Shown piece after piece: positions 60,600 to 64,000 of a stretch of 64,000 nucleotides of DNA (positions are counted from its first letter, which is position 1; every line of letters starts with the position of its first letter). The notes under the pieces were generated by a model. That model did no database searches, had not been told where the DNA came from, and saw only the letters and a list, made by a program, of their open reading frames with translations. Position numbers and translations under genes: made by a program. Source of the stretch: Salinicoccus sp. Bachu38 (GTDB lineage Bacteria; Bacillota; Bacilli; Staphylococcales; Salinicoccaceae); contig NZ_CP138333.2 in NCBI RefSeq assembly GCF_038561955.2, positions 2,294,001 to 2,358,000 of the forward strand. Direction: 5' to 3'.

Positions 60600-62030
60600 T
60601 CATTTTTCGTTCAGCTTGGATGGCTGTACATCGGCGGGGATTGGATTCTTATATTCGTTCTTCAGCCTGAACTGCTCGAACTCGGACTTTATCTTATGCA
60701 GGTCTCCCTTCGATTCGAACAGCTGGACGCCCGTCTTGGCCATTGCCGACGCCGCACGCATCATGCCGCGGTTGGCGAAGTCGCTCAGCCCCTGCGTGGT
60801 CATCTGCCATGAATGGAGAGATGTACCAAGGGCCGAAGTTGCTGCAGAAAGCTGGGCTGTCGGCACTACCCAGCTGACATCCCCGACGTCTGTAGAACCA
60901 GGCAGAATGCCTTCTCGTCCTTCGTAGGGCGATATGGTATCTGCCAGATACTTCCCAGTGTACTCTTCACCCTCTCCGATGTAGCCGAATCCACTGATCG
61001 GCTCAAGGTAGTTGCGCTGCTCGGCTTCAGATAATGTCTTCCAAAGCTTCTCTGCAAATGTTTTCTCCCCGGCTTCCGGTTCTCCCCCGCCTGCCGCTTC
61101 AAGATTGGAATGCAGCAGCTTTTCAAGGTGACGGTTAGGGACGTAGTTCGAACAGCCTTTATCAAAATCGACGGTCACTTCGGTTTCTGTCATCATCGCC
61201 GCACCTTCGGCAATCTTCAGGACACGCTGATAGATTTCATCCACCTGATCCACCCGTGGTGCGCGGATGAGATACAGTACTTCTGCCTGCGCCTGTACAA
61301 CGTTCGGAGAGATGCCGCCGGTATTCGTCACTGCATAGTGCATCCGTGCGTCCGGTATGACATGTTCCCGCAAGTAGTTGACACCTACATTCATCAGCTC
61401 CACTGCATCCAATGCACTTCTGCCAAGATGCGGTGTATGGGCGGCATGGGAAGATTTCCCCTGGAACTTGAAATAGACCTGATAGTTCGCAAGCGTAGAG
61501 AGGTCCATGATGGCGTTGACCGGTGACGGATGCCACGTGAGTGCCGCATCGACATCATCGAACACCCCTTCACGCACCATGAATGTCTTGCCGGAGCCAC
61601 CCTCTTCACCCGGACAGCCGTAGAAGGTCACCCGTCCCGGGAGATCGTTCTCCTCGAGATACGCCTTCGCTGCGCATGCCGCCGCAAATGCCCCCGTGCC
61701 GAGCAGATTGTGTCCGCAGCCATGGCCGATATCCGGCTCCATCGGCTGGTACGCGGCCTCTCCCGGCTTCTGGGAGAGACCGGAGAGTGCATCGAACTCT
61801 CCAAGAAAGGCAATTTCTGGCCCTTCCGTTCCATATGATGCTGTAAATGCCGTCTCGATGTTCGCTACATTGCGCCTGACTGTGAAACCCTGATTCTCGC
61901 ATTCGTCAGCTAAAAAACGTGCCGAGTCGTACTCCTCGAACCTTGTTTCGGGATGATTGAATATGTATGCACTGACTTCTCTGAAATAAGATTCATGCTC
62001 ATTTAGATAAGCGGTTACAAAATCCTTCAT
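60600..62030 (-). CDS. abgB: M20 peptidase, p-aminobenzoyl-glutamate hydrolase subunit B-like
   Basis: A 476-aa M20D amidohydrolase. IFNHPETRFEEYDSARFLADE (about 23-43), GEFDALSGLSQ, GHGCGHNLLGTGA (metal His), YGCPGEEGGSGKTFM (Glu pair), GKSSHAAHTPHLGRSALDAVELMNVGVNYLREHV and TDVGDVSWVVPT are typical of AbgB. It pairs with AbgA to hydrolyse p-aminobenzoyl-glutamate. AGGAGG lies ten bases before ATG 62030; the in-frame TTG two codons earlier is an alternative. First gene of the operon. Confidence 0.87.
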   Translation of the reverse strand: MKDFVTAYLNEHESYFREVSAYIFNHPETRFEEYDSARFLADECENQGFTVRRNVANIETAFTASYGTEGPEIAFLGEFDALSGLSQKPGEAAYQPMEPDIGHGCGHNLLGTGAFAAACAAKAYLEENDLPGRVTFYGCPGEEGGSGKTFMVREGVFDDVDAALTWHPSPVNAIMDLSTLANYQVYFKFQGKSSHAAHTPHLGRSALDAVELMNVGVNYLREHVIPDARMHYAVTNTGGISPNVVQAQAEVLYLIRAPRVDQVDEIYQRVLKIAEGAAMMTETEVTVDFDKGCSNYVPNRHLEKLLHSNLEAAGGGEPEAGEKTFAEKLWKTLSEAEQRNYLEPISGFGYIGEGEEYTGKYLADTISPYEGREGILPGSTDVGDVSWVVPTAQLSAATSALGTSLHSWQMTTQGLSDFANRGMMRAASAMAKTGVQLFESKGDLHKIKSEFEQFRLKNEYKNPIPADVQPSKLNEK

Positions 62031-62256
62031 GCACAAATTTCCTCCTCTTCGCTGGTTGATCACCCGACCTCGTGGTGGCAAGTTCCTTCATATATATTTA
62101 TTCAGTTTAGGGTGAACACTTAAATATATTACAATCAAAATTCTGATATGTCTACAAGTTTTGAATTGTTTAACTACTCAACTAAAATGCACATTTTCCG
62201 GATATTTATACCAATTACAAATGCTGTATATTGATAAGGAATCGTTAAAATGGGGC

Positions 62257-62285
62257 TTGAATATCATAAGGGAATCGTATAGAAT
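62257..62285 (+). promoter_or_regulatory. Promoter of tRNA-Ala
   Basis: TTGAAT (62257-62262), 17 bases, TAGAAT (62280-62285): a good sigma-A promoter 17 bases upstream of the tRNA. The gap 62031-62256 otherwise shows no gene. Confidence 0.75.
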
Positions 62286-62301
62286 ATGAATGTAGCAATC
62301 A

Positions 62302-62374
62302 GGGGCCATAGCTCAGCTGGGAGAGCGTTGCACTGGCAGTGCAAAGGTCAGGGGTTCGAGCCCCCTTGGTTCCA
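62302..62374 (+). tRNA. tRNA-Ala (anticodon GGC)
   Basis: The 73-base sequence folds into a full cloverleaf: acceptor GGGGCCA with TGGTTCC (two G-U pairs), D-stem GCTC/GAGC, anticodon stem TTGCA/TGCAA around CTGGCAG, and T-arm AGGGG/CCCCT around TTCGAGC. The GGC anticodon reads alanine codons GCC and GCU. The 3' CCA is not encoded. Confidence 0.97.
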
Positions 62375-62380
62375 TAAAGC

Positions 62381-62416
62381 AAACCGCACCTTCAATTATG
62401 AAGGTGCGGTTTTTTG
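62381..62416. terminator. Terminator after tRNA-Ala
   Basis: AACCGCACCTTCA and TGAAGGTGCGGTT pair around ATTA, followed by TTTT. It may also serve the convergent VOC gene. Confidence 0.9.
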
Positions 62417-62422
62417 TGCGGG

Positions 62423-62806
62423 CTATCCCCCATTCTCCATCACGGCAAAATAGTTCTCTTCATTATCTGCAAAGTTGAACGTCCTCTCGGATGAGAATGT
62501 TTCAATCTCTCCGACCTTCACACCTTTCTCCGAGAGCTTTTCATGCAACCTGTCGAGGTCTTCCGTAAAGAACATGAGCGAAGGTGTGCCAAAGTTCAGT
62601 TCCGGCGACAGTTTCTCGATGAGTTTCCTGTCATGCAGGATGATGCTGGTCTCCGCAGTCTCCGTCGGTTTGATTTCAATCCACTTCATATCGGCCCCTT
62701 CCTCAGATTCGGAAGCGACTATAAATCCGAATTTCTCCGTCCAGAATTTCCGCGTCGCCTCCTGATCATTCACATAGAGCATGACTTCCCCAATCCTCGT
62801 GAACAT
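62423..62806 (-). CDS. VOC-family (glyoxalase/bleomycin resistance-like) protein
   Basis: A 127-aa single-unit vicinal-oxygen-chelate protein: GEVMLYVNDQEATRKFWTEKFGF at the start, MKWIEIKP, PSLMFFTEDLDRLHEKLSEKGVKVG and FADNEENYFAV at the end. Residues such as the late Glu fit metal binding, but function (glyoxalase, resistance or other) is open. ATG 62806 has GGGGAG nearby; a longer in-frame start at 62887 would add a stretch that does not look like this fold. Confidence 0.85.
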   Translation of the reverse strand: MFTRIGEVMLYVNDQEATRKFWTEKFGFIVASESEEGADMKWIEIKPTETAETSIILHDRKLIEKLSPELNFGTPSLMFFTEDLDRLHEKLSEKGVKVGEIETFSSERTFNFADNEENYFAVMENGG

Positions 62807-62996
62807 CTGCCTCTCCCCTTTTGTTAGTGATTTGAAATGCCCCCATACTGCTCTGCCACCGCTTCCCATCACTTCTATATTACCCATGCGCCACTCAAAT
62901 CATTCCCACACCTGAACGGAATTATCAGGCAAGTTAGAAATTTCATCCGATATACTATATAATTCTAACCATCCTAAAAATCGGAGCTGATAGCCA

Positions 62997-64000
62997 TTGG
63001 GTTGGTATATATTCTATTTCGTCCTCTATTTCATATTCATGCTGGGTATCGCAGCATTCTATTTCAGAAGAATTACAACGTATGAAGACTATCTGATCAG
63101 CAGCTGGAACACCGGCTTCTGGAAGATCACCGGCACCATCATCAGTACATTCTGCGGGGCGGCGGTCTTCATCGGCTGGGTCGGCCTCGGCTTCACGGTC
63201 GGGCTGTCGGGCTATTGGAAGTTCGCTTTCGTCGCCATCGTCTTCTCGCTGATCCTGATCCTTGTTTTCGCAAAACCGCTCAGACGCCAGCGCCTGATTA
63301 CGATGGCAGACCTCTTCACGGTCCGCTTCGGCGGCAAGGCGGGCATCGTCCCTTCCATACTGTCCGCCTTCATCTATTCCGTGCCGACGACGGCACTCCA
63401 GATGGTCGGCATGTCGACGGTATTCAATATCACGATGGGCGTCAGCCTGCCGATGGGCATATTCATTTCATTCGTCGTCATCCTCATATTCACCGTCATC
63501 GGCGGACTGCCGGCGACGATTCTGACGGATGCCATCCAGTCCATCATCATCATCATCGGTGTCGTTGTCCTCGCCATCGTCACTGTGGCACATGTCGGCG
63601 GATTCGGCGCCCTGTTTGAAGCGAGTGCACCGGAGTATCTGAGCATCGCGGGTCCTGAAGGCTACGGGGAAATTCTGCTCTACGCCTTGTCGGTCGGTCC
63701 ATTCTATCTGGTATGGCAGTCGACATGGCAGCGCATATTCGCAGCGAAGGATGAGACGGTCGCTGTCGGCGCCAATACGCTCGGCTTCGTCATCGCCGGA
63801 CTGATCTCCTTCCTGCCCTTCCTGATCGGCCTCGCTGCACGCCAGTTTGTGCCGCTCGACATGGATCCGGATCTTGTATTTTCATATGTGACGGACTTCC
63901 TGCTGGCAAGTCCGATCGGTGGACTGGTCTTCCTCGGACTGCTTGCTGCACTCATGACCGGTGCCACATCGTTCATCCTGCAGGGATCGAGCAACCTGAC
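62997..64000 (+). CDS. Sodium:solute symporter (SSS family), partial
   Basis: An open frame from TTG 62997 to the right edge (334 codons) encodes the first part of an SSS-family permease. The N-terminal helix (LGWYIFYFVLYFIFMLGIAA), the FRRITTYEDYLISSW segment common after helix 1, TMADLFTVRFGG (about 103-114), and IGGLPATILTDAIQS (about 164-178) identify it. TTG was chosen because GGAG occurs upstream, although the 10-base spacing is long; an ATG at codon 15 is a weaker alternative. A TATAAT-like box lies at about 62956-62963. Confidence 0.85.
   Translation, partial: MGWYIFYFVLYFIFMLGIAAFYFRRITTYEDYLISSWNTGFWKITGTIISTFCGAAVFIGWVGLGFTVGLSGYWKFAFVAIVFSLILILVFAKPLRRQRLITMADLFTVRFGGKAGIVPSILSAFIYSVPTTALQMVGMSTVFNITMGVSLPMGIFISFVVILIFTVIGGLPATILTDAIQSIIIIIGVVVLAIVTVAHVGGFGALFEASAPEYLSIAGPEGYGEILLYALSVGPFYLVWQSTWQRIFAAKDETVAVGANTLGFVIAGLISFLPFLIGLAARQFVPLDMDPDLVFSYVTDFLLASPIGGLVFLGLLAALMTGATSFILQGSSNL

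Noticed and set aside
1-64000. CRISPR arrays, insertion sequences, integrases and riboswitches
   Set aside because: No repeat-spacer pattern, transposase or integrase reading frame, or recognisable riboswitch core was seen by eye.

Overview
The window looks like chromosome of a mid-GC, halotolerant Firmicute, most likely a Staphylococcaceae relative such as Salinicoccus or Jeotgalicoccus. That placement is an inference from gene content: AGGAGG-type ribosome sites, cre-like boxes, type I glutamine synthetase, PatB/MalY lyase, AbgT transporter and many catabolic operons. No rRNA, insertion sequence, CRISPR array or prophage core was seen. There is one tRNA gene, tRNA-Ala(GGC), at 62302-62374.

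Region 1 (1-12.7 kb) is an aromatic meta-cleavage locus. A two-component hydroxylase (oxygenase 6852-8057, flavin reductase 2116-2598) would make catechols. Catechol 2,3-dioxygenase (5729-6787) opens the ring. A ring-fission hydrolase, a 4-oxalocrotonate tautomerase and two hydratase/decarboxylase paralogues carry on; the second paralogue runs off the left edge. A dedicated FAD synthetase lies beside the flavin reductase. A regulator with a DmpR/XylR-type sensor and a PucR-type output (2943-4772) sits in the middle. Upstream lie a FAH-fold hydrolase, a secreted Cys-type sulfatase and its formylglycine-generating enzyme, which suggests that aryl sulfates feed the pathway. Cre-like sites precede both outer gene sets.

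Region 2 (12.9-20.1 kb) is mostly housekeeping: aldose epimerase, glutamine synthetase, TauE-type permease, a HAD dehalogenase-like enzyme, an unknown membrane protein, and secreted GlpQ behind Pho-box-like repeats.

Region 3 (20.1-29.1 kb) is a LacI-controlled catabolic regulon. It has Fe-alcohol dehydrogenase, Na+/solute symporter with a 35-aa partner, an unknown 141-aa protein, aldehyde dehydrogenase, a LacI regulator, an SDR and, divergently, a HisD-family dehydrogenase of the sulfopropanediol-dehydrogenase kind. Three copies of a palindrome with core GAATACGTATTC tie the units together. A separate SDR follows.

Region 4 (29.4-40.7 kb) holds an amino-acid-type ABC importer divergent from an acyl-CoA-dehydrogenase-fold enzyme, then a TRAP transporter, an SDR and a split transketolase divergent from a second LacI regulator.

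Region 5 (40.8-48.3 kb) is an AT-rich defence island: two GmrSD-like DUF262 nucleases, a membrane-anchored DUF4041/GIY-YIG protein, and a MazG pyrophosphohydrolase coupled to a GIY-YIG/Schlafen-type helicase. The first GmrSD-like gene is frameshifted by an exact 16-bp tandem duplication.

Region 6 (48.3-64 kb) has ornithine cyclodeaminase-like protein, C-S lyase, MFS efflux pump, aminotransferase, a HigBA-type toxin-antitoxin pair, a YjiH-type membrane protein, a DUF5996-like protein, a lipoprotein, an abgB-abgT-abgA operon, tRNA-Ala, a VOC protein and the start of a second Na+/solute symporter that leaves the right edge.
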